Positions 37,194-44,870 of a stretch of DNA of 59,724 bases are shown here, in pieces. Within the stretch, counting starts at the first letter, position 1, and each line of letters starts with the position of its first letter. A model generated the notes under the pieces. The model was given only the letters and a program-made list of their open reading frames with translations, made no database searches and was not told where the DNA came from. The DNA comes from Acidobacteriota bacterium (lineage in GTDB: Bacteria; Acidobacteriota; UBA4820; DSQY01). A program made the position numbers and the translations under genes. Location of the stretch: NCBI GenBank assembly GCA_021813555.1, contig JAKAKG010000054.1:1-59724 (forward strand). The letters are read 5' to 3'.

Positions 37194-37310
37194 GTGAGTA
37201 GGTGAGGAGGATATTAGGTGAGTAGGAAGGAATAGGACGGTTCCTGGCGACGGGTGATGGCGAGGCCATCCACCATCCAAACCGACTTCCTTTCCTACTC
37301 ACCTACTCAC
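37194..37310. repeat. Inverted GTGAGTAG arrays around a ~90-base core (rbfA-infB spacer)
   Basis: GTGAGTAGGTGAG (37194-37206) and its exact reverse complement CTCACCTACTCAC (37298-37310) flank 91 bases. Further partial copies (AGGTGAGTAGGAAGG; ACTTACTCCCCTACTCAC up to 37326) extend both arms. In the operon mRNA this would form a large hairpin between infB and rbfA. Confidence 0.75.
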
Positions 37311-37330
37311 TTACTCCCCTACTCACGCAA

Positions 37331-40258
37331 TTACAGCGTTCTCTCTTGGAACCGAACCTCGAAGGCCTCGATGACGTCGCCCGGTTTAACGTCGTTATAG
37401 TTTTCAAGGCTGATGCCGCACTCGGTGCCGTCCTTGACCTCTGAGGCATCGTCCTTGAATCGCTTGAGAGCGTTCAGCTTGCCCGTATGGACCACCACGT
37501 TGTCGCGCAGAACGCGGACCTGCGCCGAGCGAAGGATTTTGCCGTCGACGACGACGCAGCCCGCCACCGTGCCCACTTTGGAGACCTTGAAGGTCTGCCT
37601 CACCTCCGCGTGGCCCAGGACGAACTCCTCCTCGATGGGTTTGAGCATGCCGGTGAGGGCCTGCTTCATACGGTCGATGAGGTCGTAAATGACCGTGAAG
37701 AGCTGGACGTCCACTCCTTCGGCCTTGGCCAGCTCCGTGGCTTTCCGCTCAGGGCGGACATTGAAGCCGATCACCAGGGCGTTGCTGGCGCTGGCCAGCA
37801 GGATGTCGCTCTCCGAGACCGCCCCCACGCCTTGGTGAACGACGCGGATCTTGATTTCATCCGTGGAGAGTTCCTGAAGCTTCTGGGCGATGGCCTCCAG
37901 GGAGCCGTGCACGTCCGCCTTGAGGATCAGGGGCAACTCCTGGATCTCCCCCTGCTGGATGGCGCCGAAAACGTTCTCCAGGCGCACCTTGGTCGTGCGC
38001 TGGCTCCTGGCCTTTTCCTGTTCCTTCCGGAAGCTGGCCACCTGCCTGGCCTTGGCTTCGTCATCCATGCCCTGGAAAAGCGCTCCCACCATGGGCACTT
38101 CGGAGAATCCGAGCACCTCGATCGGGGAGCTGGGGCCCGCTTCTTCGATGCGAACCCCCTTATCGTCGAAGAGGTTTCGGACGTGGCCGTAGGTGGTGCC
38201 GCAGAGGAACAGGTCACCGACTTTGATGTGCCCGTCCTGGATGAGCACCGTGGCCACCGGGCCCCGGGCCCTGTCGAGGCGGGATTCGAGAACCGTACCG
38301 CTGGCGAGCTGCTCGGGGCTCGCCTTCAGGGCGAGCATGTCGGCCACGATGGAGACCATCTCGAGGAGAGACTCGATGCCCATCTTGCTCTTGGCCGACA
38401 CGGGAACGCTGACCACGTCGCCGCCCCAGTCTTCCGTGAGGACGCTTTGAGCGCTCAGCTCCCGCTTGACGCGGTCAGGGTCGGCGCCGGGCTTGTCCAT
38501 CTTGTTGATGGCCACCACCATGGGCACCTTGGCTGCTTTGCAGTGGTTGATCGCCTCCACCGTCTGGGGCATGACGCCGTCGTCGGCGGCCACCACGAGG
38601 ATGACGATGTCCGTCACCTGCGCGCCGCGGGCCCGCATGAGGGTGAAGGCTTCGTGGCCAGGCGTATCGAGAAACACGTAATCCCGGCCCTTGTTGCGGA
38701 CCTTGTAGGCCCCGATGTGCTGGGTGATGCCGCCGAACTCCTTGGAGGTGATGTCCACGTCGTGGATGGCCTCGAGGAGGGAGGATTTACCATGGTCCAC
38801 GTGGCCCATGATGGTCACCACCGGGGCGCGGGCGACCTTCTCGCCCTCCACCGATTCGTCCTGGGTCATGACGAGCTCGTCCTCGAAGGAGATGACCTCC
38901 GCGGCGAAGCCGAACATGGAGGACAATTCGATGGCCACCTGCTTGTCTAGGGGCTGGTTGATCGTGGCCAGGATGCCGCGGGACATGAGTTTGGCGATGA
39001 TGTCCCGCACCTTCACGTTGAGCTTGTCCGCCAGCTCCTTGACGGTGATGCCCTCGCGGATGAAGACGGCCTCACCCGTCTCGGCCTTGGCGCGGGCCTC
39101 TTCCAGCTCGTGCTCGAGCCGCTCACGGCGGTCCACCTTGGCCTGGAGCTTGTCGTGCCGGCGTTCGCGCTTGCTTTTGCGGTGCAGCTCTTGAGGCGGA
39201 GCCAAGCGGCTCGGGGTCTTGGCGGGTTCGGGGCCGCGGGGTGGAACCTGGCCGGGCCGCGGTTCCGCTCCAGGACGCGCGGGCGCTTGCCCGGGACGCC
39301 CATACGGCGCTGACCCTGCGGGGCGAGGATGCGGTGTTCCCGGGCGCTGGCTCGGCCCTCCGGGCCGATGCGCTTGAGAGCCGGGCCGCTGGCCCTGGCC
39401 GTGCGAAGGTTGGCCCGGGCGCTGCCCTTGAGGTTGCGGAGCCTGGCCTTGACGCGCAGCAGGGGGACCCGACCTCGGGGACGGAGGACCCGACCGCGGG
39501 GAAGGACCTCCGGGGCGCTGCTGTCCTTGAGGTGCCGCGGGCCCGTGGAAGCGAGGAGGTTGGCCCGAAGGCTGGGTCGGGCTCGAGGGAAGCGGCCGGT
39601 TAGGCAACATCTCGCCGGGCCTGGGCACCACACCGGGACCGTGGTGGAGCACCGGTCCTGACCCTGGAGGCCTTGCGGGCAAGGGCGAGGGGCGGTGGAT
39701 CTGGGGCCCTGTAGGGCGCGGCGATGGAGCGGGCGAACCGGGGGCCGAAGGGGGCGGTGGCACAGGAACAGCCTTCTCCACGGTCTTTTCCGCGGCCTTC
39801 TCGTGGCCCGCGGGTTTGTCCTGTTCGGATGGTTTGGGTGCCGCCTCGGCCGCCTTCACGGGAACCTTGGCAGGCGGAGCTTTGGCCGGTGCCTTCTCTG
39901 GCCCTGGGGCGGGAGGTCCCGAGGGGAGGCGAATCACCTTGGCTCCGGGCCTAGAGAGAACATGCGGCTTCGCTTCAGGCGCCTTCACTTCGGGTGCCTT
40001 CTCAGGCGCGGCGGCCGCCTTCTTGAGGGCGGGTTTGGGAGGAACCTCGACGGGCTTGGGAGGAGTCTCTGGCTTGGAGGGGACCGCCGCCGCCGGCTTG
40101 GCGGGCGCCCGTTTCCCGCCGAGCTTTTCCAGCACGGTCTCGTCGAGCGTGGAGAAGTTGGAGGCCACTTCGACACCCATGGCCTTCAAATTTTCCACGA
40201 GAAGATTGGACGAGATGCCGAGTTTTTTGGCCAGCTCGTAGACTCTTACTTTAGACAT
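37331..40258 (-). CDS. infB: Translation initiation factor IF-2
   Basis: The 975-residue GTPase places initiator tRNA on the ribosome. The N-terminal IF2N domain ([31 protein letters not shown]) is followed by about 320 residues of Pro/Ala/Gly/Arg/Gln-rich linker (about 50-370). A basic helix ([36 protein letters not shown]) and a second IF2N ([32 protein letters not shown]) come next. The GTPase motifs are [22 protein letters not shown] and [10 protein letters not shown]. Domains II-IV follow to the end. Upstream nusA is separated by only three bases. Confidence 0.98.
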   Translation of the reverse strand: MSKVRVYELAKKLGISSNLLVENLKAMGVEVASNFSTLDETVLEKLGGKRAPAKPAAAVPSKPETPPKPVEVPPKPALKKAAAAPEKAPEVKAPEAKPHVLSRPGAKVIRLPSGPPAPGPEKAPAKAPPAKVPVKAAEAAPKPSEQDKPAGHEKAAEKTVEKAVPVPPPPSAPGSPAPSPRPTGPQIHRPSPLPARPPGSGPVLHHGPGVVPRPGEMLPNRPLPSSPTQPSGQPPRFHGPAAPQGQQRPGGPSPRSGPPSPRSGPPAARQGQAPQPQGQRPGQPSHGQGQRPGSQAHRPGGPSQRPGTPHPRPAGSAPYGRPGQAPARPGAEPRPGQVPPRGPEPAKTPSRLAPPQELHRKSKRERRHDKLQAKVDRRERLEHELEEARAKAETGEAVFIREGITVKELADKLNVKVRDIIAKLMSRGILATINQPLDKQVAIELSSMFGFAAEVISFEDELVMTQDESVEGEKVARAPVVTIMGHVDHGKSSLLEAIHDVDITSKEFGGITQHIGAYKVRNKGRDYVFLDTPGHEAFTLMRARGAQVTDIVILVVAADDGVMPQTVEAINHCKAAKVPMVVAINKMDKPGADPDRVKRELSAQSVLTEDWGGDVVSVPVSAKSKMGIESLLEMVSIVADMLALKASPEQLASGTVLESRLDRARGPVATVLIQDGHIKVGDLFLCGTTYGHVRNLFDDKGVRIEEAGPSSPIEVLGFSEVPMVGALFQGMDDEAKARQVASFRKEQEKARSQRTTKVRLENVFGAIQQGEIQELPLILKADVHGSLEAIAQKLQELSTDEIKIRVVHQGVGAVSESDILLASASNALVIGFNVRPERKATELAKAEGVDVQLFTVIYDLIDRMKQALTGMLKPIEEEFVLGHAEVRQTFKVSKVGTVAGCVVVDGKILRSAQVRVLRDNVVVHTGKLNALKRFKDDASEVKDGTECGISLENYNDVKPGDVIEAFEVRFQERTL

Positions 40259-40261
40259 GGC

Positions 40262-41617
40262 TCATTCCCCTTCCTCCGCCGGGCCCACCTGCGCCCAGCT
40301 CCGGATGGCCTCCAAGGTCTTGGGACCGAGGCCCGGAATCCCCCTCAGGTCCTCGTCAGAGACCCCGGCGAGGGCCTCCGGCTCGGCCCAGCCTCGGGCC
40401 GCCAGCTCGGCCATCACCTTGGCGGGGACGCCGTGAATGTGGACATCCGGTTCGGATTCCTCGTACCCTTCCTCGGGAGCCGTCCCCTCCTCGTAAGGTT
40501 CTTCTTCGGACCCGCCTTCGGTGGGTTCCTCTCCGCCGCCCATCATGCTGCTCATGGCGGCGAGGATCTCCTGCTTCTTCGCTTCTTCACTCTTCACGTC
40601 CAGCTCCCAACCCACCAGGATACCCGCGAGCCGGATGTTCTGGCCCCGCTTGCCGATGGTGAGGGAGAGCTGGTCCTCGGGCACGATGACTTCCATGCGC
40701 CTCGCCTCGTTGTCCACGATCTGGACCCGCGTCACGGTGGCCGGCGCGAGGGACGCCTTCACGAAGTCCGAGAGGTCTTCCTTGTAGGGGATGATGTCGA
40801 TCTTCTCTCCGCGCAATTCGCGGGTCACCGCCTGGACGCGCATGCCGCGCATGCCGATGCACGCCCCGATAGGATCGATGTCCTTGTCCCGGCTCATGAC
40901 GGCGATTTTGGTACGCTCGCCGGGCTCCCGGGCGATGTACCGGATGATCACGGTACCGTCGTAGATTTCGGGCACCTCGGCCTCGAAAAGCTTGGCCACG
41001 AAATCCTTGCTGGCCCGGCTCAGAATGATCTGGCTTCCCTTGGTGTTCTCGCGGACTTCGATGATCAGGGCGCGGATGCGGTCGGACTGAAGGAACCGCT
41101 CGCCCCGGCACTGCTCCGATACGGGAAGGAGCGCCTCGGTGCGGCCCACGTCCACGATGACGTTGCGCTTCTCGGTGCGCTTGACGACACCGTTGATGAT
41201 GGTCCCCACCCGGTCCTTGTACTCCTTGTAGATGATCTCCCGCTCCGCCTCGCGGATCTTCTGCGTGAGGACCTGTTTCGCCTGCTGGGCCGCGATGCGC
41301 CCCATGTAGGGCGTGGCCTCCAGGGGGAACTCGATGATGTCACCTGGCTCGCAGCCGGAGTGGGTCTGCCGGGCCTCCTCCAGGGGAAGCTGGGTGAGAG
41401 GGTTCTCCACTTCCTCGCCCTCCATCACCTGTTTGATGCGGGCCAGCGACATCTCGCCCGTCTCGCGGTTGAAGTGGCCCACGAAGGCTTCCTGAGAATG
41501 CAGGACCCGCCGCGCCGCGGCGGCCATGGCGTCCTCGAGGGCGGAGATGACCACCTCCTTGTCAATCCCCTTTTCGCGTCCAAGGGCCTCGATGGCCTGA
41601 AGCAGTTCGCTCGACAT
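40262..41617 (-). CDS. nusA: Transcription termination/antitermination factor NusA
   Basis: NusA binds RNA polymerase and nascent RNA to modulate pausing and termination. The 451-residue product has the N-terminal domain (SSELLQAIEALGREKGIDKEVVISALEDAMAAAARR), S1 (RVGTIINGVVKRTEKRNVIVDVGRTEALLP), KH1 (GERTKIAVMSRDKDIDPIGACIGMRGMRVQAVTREL) and KH2 (VIVPEDQLSLTIGKRGQNIRLA). An acidic linker (about 375-405) and a C-terminal helix-hairpin-helix (LAGVSDEDLRGIPGLGPKTLEAIRSW) follow. It is the second gene of its operon, and the operon leader carries a terminator it might act on. Confidence 0.97.
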   Translation of the reverse strand: MSSELLQAIEALGREKGIDKEVVISALEDAMAAAARRVLHSQEAFVGHFNRETGEMSLARIKQVMEGEEVENPLTQLPLEEARQTHSGCEPGDIIEFPLEATPYMGRIAAQQAKQVLTQKIREAEREIIYKEYKDRVGTIINGVVKRTEKRNVIVDVGRTEALLPVSEQCRGERFLQSDRIRALIIEVRENTKGSQIILSRASKDFVAKLFEAEVPEIYDGTVIIRYIAREPGERTKIAVMSRDKDIDPIGACIGMRGMRVQAVTRELRGEKIDIIPYKEDLSDFVKASLAPATVTRVQIVDNEARRMEVIVPEDQLSLTIGKRGQNIRLAGILVGWELDVKSEEAKKQEILAAMSSMMGGGEEPTEGGSEEEPYEEGTAPEEGYEESEPDVHIHGVPAKVMAELAARGWAEPEALAGVSDEDLRGIPGLGPKTLEAIRSWAQVGPAEEGE

Positions 41618-41641
41618 GGCACCGCGCTCCTTATGATTCGC

Positions 41642-42109
41642 CTACGGAAATTGGAAGACGAGATGGGCCGTCTTGATTCGGTCCAGCGGAATCGTTCGCA
41701 CCCCGTCCTCCACCGTGATTTTCACGCCGCCGTCCTCGAACCCGGCCAGATCCCCTTCCAGGGCCTGCCCGGCGTCGGGCCCGCCGGAGCCCAGGACGAT
41801 CTTCGCCCTCTGCCCCTTGAATCGTTCGTAGTCCTCCGCCTTGCGCAGGGGGCGTTCGACCCCCGGAGAGGAAACCTCCAACTCGAAGGCGTGGGGCACG
41901 AGGTCCTCCACGTCAAGCTGGGCGGAGAGCTGGCGCGAGACCTGCTCGCAGTCGTCCAGCGTCACGGGCCCGTCCAGCCGGTCCAGGGTCACCCGAAGTA
42001 GCCACCTGGGACCCGAGAGGCGCTGCTCGAGGTCGAAGAGTTCGCAGCCGAAGGACCTCGCCGTCCCCTCCGCCATGACCCTCAGTTTTCTGGCCCAAGA
42101 TACGTCCAT
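41642..42109 (-). CDS. rimP: Ribosome maturation factor RimP
   Basis: RimP is needed for 30S maturation. The 155-residue product starts at the ATG at 42109 (GGCGAGGTG upstream); the ORF-track start would read through the leader terminator. Family motifs are SFGCELFDLEQRLSGPRWLLRVTLDR, VTLDDCEQVSRQLSAQLDVEDLVPHAFELEVSSPGVERPLRKAEDYERFKGQ and the C-terminal SH3-like part (KITVEDGVRTIPLDRIKTAHLVF). It is first in the rimP-nusA-infB-rbfA-truB operon. Confidence 0.95.
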   Translation of the reverse strand: MDVSWARKLRVMAEGTARSFGCELFDLEQRLSGPRWLLRVTLDRLDGPVTLDDCEQVSRQLSAQLDVEDLVPHAFELEVSSPGVERPLRKAEDYERFKGQRAKIVLGSGGPDAGQALEGDLAGFEDGGVKITVEDGVRTIPLDRIKTAHLVFQFP

Positions 42110-42142
42110 GAACACCTCGCCGCTGAAACTCCGAAGAAACTT

Positions 42143-42171
42143 AAAAAAATAAGTGGGCCTTAAGCCCACTT
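42143..42171 (-). terminator. Leader terminator / putative attenuator of the rimP operon
   Basis: On the minus strand AAGTGGGC, loop TTAAG, GCCCACTT is followed by ATTTTTTT: an intrinsic terminator with an 8-bp stem and seven T residues. It begins within a few bases of the expected transcription start of the promoter at 42179-42207 and ends 34 bases before the rimP ATG. Since all five operon genes lie beyond it, it must be read through and is probably a control point. Confidence 0.85.
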
Positions 42172-42178
42172 GTGTGTA

Positions 42179-42207
42179 AATCTAACACACAAAAGGGAAA
42201 GATGCAA
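42179..42207 (-). promoter_or_regulatory. Sigma-70 promoter of the rimP-nusA-infB-rbfA-truB operon
   Basis: TTGCAT (42207-42202), 17 bases, TAGATT (42184-42179) on the minus strand. The predicted start lies in the ACACAAGTGGG text that opens the terminator hairpin. Confidence 0.7.
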
Positions 42208-42346
42208 GTGTCCCCGAGCGATCGACGCCTGCGTCCAGCCTCGCATCCGCGGGTACGAGCCAGAGGATCGGCTTTCACCGGTTGCCCCCGTCCTCAAGGA
42301 CCGTTACACTTGCCGTGTTGGGTGTCCAAGCGGATCGGGGGGACCG

Positions 42347-43855
42347 ATGACCTTACGAAGGCTGGTCATCACCGGGGCTTCCGGCTTTCTCGGGCGGCAC
42401 GTCCTTGAGGTTGTAAAGGACCATTTCGAGGTGTTCGCCCTCGCCCGGCGATCCCAGCGCGAGTCCTCGGCGCCCGTGCATCCCAACATTCACTGGTACC
42501 AGGTTGACATAGGCGACAAGGAGCCGCTCGACGCCGTATTCCAGGAGATCATCGACACGGGCGGGGCCGAGGTAGTCCTCCACCTAGCGGCCCACTACGA
42601 CTTCACCGGAGACGAGCACCCCGAGTACTGGCGGACCAACATCGAGGGCCTGCGAAACGTACTGGAGTGCGTCAAGGTCCTTCACGTGCGCCGGTTCGTC
42701 TTCGCCAGTTCCGTGGCCGCCTGCAACTTTCCTCCCGCGGGCACGGCCCTCACCGAATCGAGCGCACCCGACGGGGAGCACATCTACGCCAAAACCAAGC
42801 GCATCGGCGAGGCCATGCTGGCCGAGTACGAGGCTTCGGTACCCTCGTGTATCATCCGCTTTGGGGCCATGTTCTCGGACTGGTGCGAATATCCGCCCCA
42901 GTTCGTTTTCATGAACACCTGGCTGTCCAAGGCATGGAACGCCCGCATTCTGGCGGGCAAGGGGATGTCGGCCATCCCCTACCTCCACGTGCGCGACGCC
43001 GTGACCTTCATCGCCAAACTGCTCCAACGCTATCAAATCCTCGGCCCGGGGGAGGTTCTCATCGCGAGCTGCAGCGGCTCGGTTACCCACGCCCAGCTCT
43101 TCGAGGCCGCTACCCATGCCTATTTCGGCCGCAAGCGCCGTCCGTTCTTCATGCCTAAGCCCTTATGCCGGGTGGGTCTCTACGGCATGGACTGGGCGGG
43201 ACGGGCCCTGGGGCAACGGCCCTTCGAGCGCCCCTGGATGGGCAAGTACATCGATCTTCAGCTCACGGTCCAGGCCGAGCATACGTACGAGCGCTTGGGC
43301 TGGCAGCCCAACCCAAGGCTGGAGATCCTTCGGCGCATGCCTTTTCTGGTGGAAAACCTCAAAGCAGATCCCCTGGAGTGGAACCGCAAGAACCGCGCCG
43401 CCATGAAGGAGCCCCGCCTCCGGCGGAACCTCCTCGTCCACAGGCTCCTGGAGCGCCACGAGCACGAGATCCTCACCGCCCTCATGTCGAGCTTGAGAGG
43501 CGAAGCGGCGCCCAGGTGGTTCGTGGGCCACCGCCGGTTCTCGCCCGACGACATCGAGTGGTTCCTGCGGCAGGTTCTGCGCCACCTTCTCAACGCCGTG
43601 AGGGCGCGGGATAAGGCCCTCTTTATGGCCCACTGCCGCGACTTGGCCGAGCGCCGCTTCAAGCAGGGGTTCACCGCCCAGGAAGTCTGCGACGCCCTCG
43701 CCACCATCGATCAGGCCTGCCTCAAGGCCCTCAGCGCCGATCCCGAGGCGGCCGGGCTGGACCAGACCCTTCACGACACCGTCACCATGACCGTTCAACT
43801 TGGTATCGACGAGGTCCAGGAGGTGTACGAGGTTATGGGCGGGAGGACCTTCTAG
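42347..43855 (+). CDS. NAD-dependent epimerase/dehydratase (SDR) fused to a C-terminal helical domain
   Basis: The ATG at 42347 (GGGGGGA upstream) begins MTLRRLVITGASGFLGRHVLEVV, the nucleotide-binding strand with GASGFLG. The ORF-track start overlaps the rimP promoter and is not used. Further extended-SDR signs are HLAAHYDF, FVFASSVAAC, and YAKTKRIGEAMLAEYE with the catalytic Tyr/Lys pair YAKTK. The SDR part covers about 1-350 and probably acts on a nucleotide sugar or sterol-like substrate. A C-terminal all-helical domain of about 140 residues (RLLERHEHEILTALMSSL...RHLLNAVRARDKALFMAHCRDLAERRF) is not part of the family and resembles regulatory helical bundles. It is a single-gene unit; its stop overlaps the convergent neighbour (CTAG). 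Confidence 0.82.
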   Translation: MTLRRLVITGASGFLGRHVLEVVKDHFEVFALARRSQRESSAPVHPNIHWYQVDIGDKEPLDAVFQEIIDTGGAEVVLHLAAHYDFTGDEHPEYWRTNIEGLRNVLECVKVLHVRRFVFASSVAACNFPPAGTALTESSAPDGEHIYAKTKRIGEAMLAEYEASVPSCIIRFGAMFSDWCEYPPQFVFMNTWLSKAWNARILAGKGMSAIPYLHVRDAVTFIAKLLQRYQILGPGEVLIASCSGSVTHAQLFEAATHAYFGRKRRPFFMPKPLCRVGLYGMDWAGRALGQRPFERPWMGKYIDLQLTVQAEHTYERLGWQPNPRLEILRRMPFLVENLKADPLEWNRKNRAAMKEPRLRRNLLVHRLLERHEHEILTALMSSLRGEAAPRWFVGHRRFSPDDIEWFLRQVLRHLLNAVRARDKALFMAHCRDLAERRFKQGFTAQEVCDALATIDQACLKALSADPEAAGLDQTLHDTVTMTVQLGIDEVQEVYEVMGGRTF

Positions 43856-44241
43856 GATTTGGACATCGAGGCCCTGCGGTAGAAGAAATAAGCGCAAAGG
43901 CCCATGGCGGCGTCACCGGCGGCCGAGGCGGGGATGACCCAGGGCCCCCGGTAGTAGAGGGCGCTCGCCGTGAGGAAGAGGGTGGCCGCGGCCTTGGCCA
44001 AGACCATGAACCTGAGGCTCCGGTTCCAGGAATAATCCAGCATGTAGACGGCTGCCAGGACCACGTGAAACGCGCCCCCTTGCCGGATGAAAAACTGCGG
44101 GTACACCGCCTCGGGCCATCCGCCGAAGTGGACGGACCAGTCGGGGAAAAGCAGGAGCATGACCCCGACGGCAAAGCTGTGCAGGGCGATGAGGATCACC
44201 GCCGGCTTCTCCCACCGGGCCCAGGTCACAGGATTGGCCAC
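43852..44241 (-). CDS. Small four-helix membrane protein at the end of the hydrogenase operon
   Basis: The product has 129 residues from a GTG at 44241, seven bases after the hydrogenase protease stop and preceded by AAAGGTGA; the ORF track starts further upstream in that gene. Four hydrophobic segments are visible: PAVILIALHSFAVGVMLLLFP, FHVVLAAVYMLDYSW, RFMVLAKAAATLFLTASALYY and WVIPASAAGDAAMGLCAYFFY. I do not recognise the family. Co-transcription with the hyb genes suggests a membrane role near the hydrogenase, but this is inference. Its TAG stop overlaps the TAG of the convergent epimerase gene. Confidence 0.7.
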   Translation of the reverse strand: MANPVTWARWEKPAVILIALHSFAVGVMLLLFPDWSVHFGGWPEAVYPQFFIRQGGAFHVVLAAVYMLDYSWNRSLRFMVLAKAAATLFLTASALYYRGPWVIPASAAGDAAMGLCAYFFYRRASMSKS

Positions 44242-44248
44242 GGCGTCT

Positions 44249-44782
44249 TCACCTTTCACCCTCCACGGCCTCCCACCAAAGGTCCATGGCGAGGGGCGTC
44301 TTTCGCGGCTCGGCGGGGGCGCCAAGACGATCCAGCTCGCGGAGGATCTCGGCCACGGCGGCGGGAACAGCTTCCTGCACGGGAGTGCTCAGGCCCACGC
44401 GGTAGACCACGTCGTCCGGAATGACACCCACCAGAAGAACCTCCTCGGGGGCTCCGCCAGAGAATTCAAGGGTCAACAGGGCCTCGCGCAGGCCCGGCTC
44501 GTGGGGGCCCATGCGCAGGGTTGGGGCCGCCTTGAGCAGGTCGGCCTTGCGGTAGAGGCGCACCTCTCCAGGAGGGCCCGGGGCCTTCACGGCGTCCGCC
44601 ACGATGAGGGCTCGAAGGCCGCGGATGTGAACCGTGAGGTCGAGGCCCGGCGTGCCCGCGTCCAGAACGAGCACGGGCGCGGGGAAGCGGAAGGCCGATT
44701 CAAGGTGCTTGATGACGTAGGGGCCGAAGGCGTCGTCACCCATGAGGACGTTGCCCAGGCCAAGCACACCGATCTCGCTCAT
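44249..44782 (-). CDS. [NiFe] hydrogenase maturation endopeptidase (HyaD/HybD family)
   Basis: The protease removes the C-terminal peptide of the large subunit after nickel insertion. The ATG at 44782 gives 177 residues starting MSEIGVLGLGNVLMGDDAFGP, the GxGNxLxxDD family signature in which the Asp coordinates nickel. LVLDAGTPGLDL and ALIVADAVKAPGPPGEVR complete the core. The partner substrate, hybC, lies directly upstream and ends with the expected cleavable tail. The C-terminus (PRKTPLAMDLWWEAVEGER) is a little longer than in E. coli HybD. Confidence 0.93.
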   Translation of the reverse strand: MSEIGVLGLGNVLMGDDAFGPYVIKHLESAFRFPAPVLVLDAGTPGLDLTVHIRGLRALIVADAVKAPGPPGEVRLYRKADLLKAAPTLRMGPHEPGLREALLTLEFSGGAPEEVLLVGVIPDDVVYRVGLSTPVQEAVPAAVAEILRELDRLGAPAEPRKTPLAMDLWWEAVEGER

Positions 44783-44793
44783 CAGAAAACCAT

Positions 44794-44835
44794 GCGGGAC
44801 CCGCCCACGCCCCCAGGACGCCGGACGGGTCCCGC
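44794..44835. repeat. Intercistronic stem-loop between hybC and the maturation protease gene
   Basis: GCGGGACCCG and CGGGTCCCGC form a perfect 10-bp stem around a 22-base loop that itself is GC-rich. It has no T tail. In the operon mRNA it could protect the structural-gene transcript or lower expression of the downstream protease. Confidence 0.6.
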
Positions 44836-44870
44836 CGCTCCACAAAGGCGGCCTTGGGCCGCGGACTTCG

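Noticed and set aside
39695-42001. 768-residue plus-strand ORF opposite infB, nusA and rimP
   Set aside because: It is the antisense shadow of three certain genes; GC-rich codon bias keeps the opposite frame open, and the product is His/Asp/Arg-rich without any domain.
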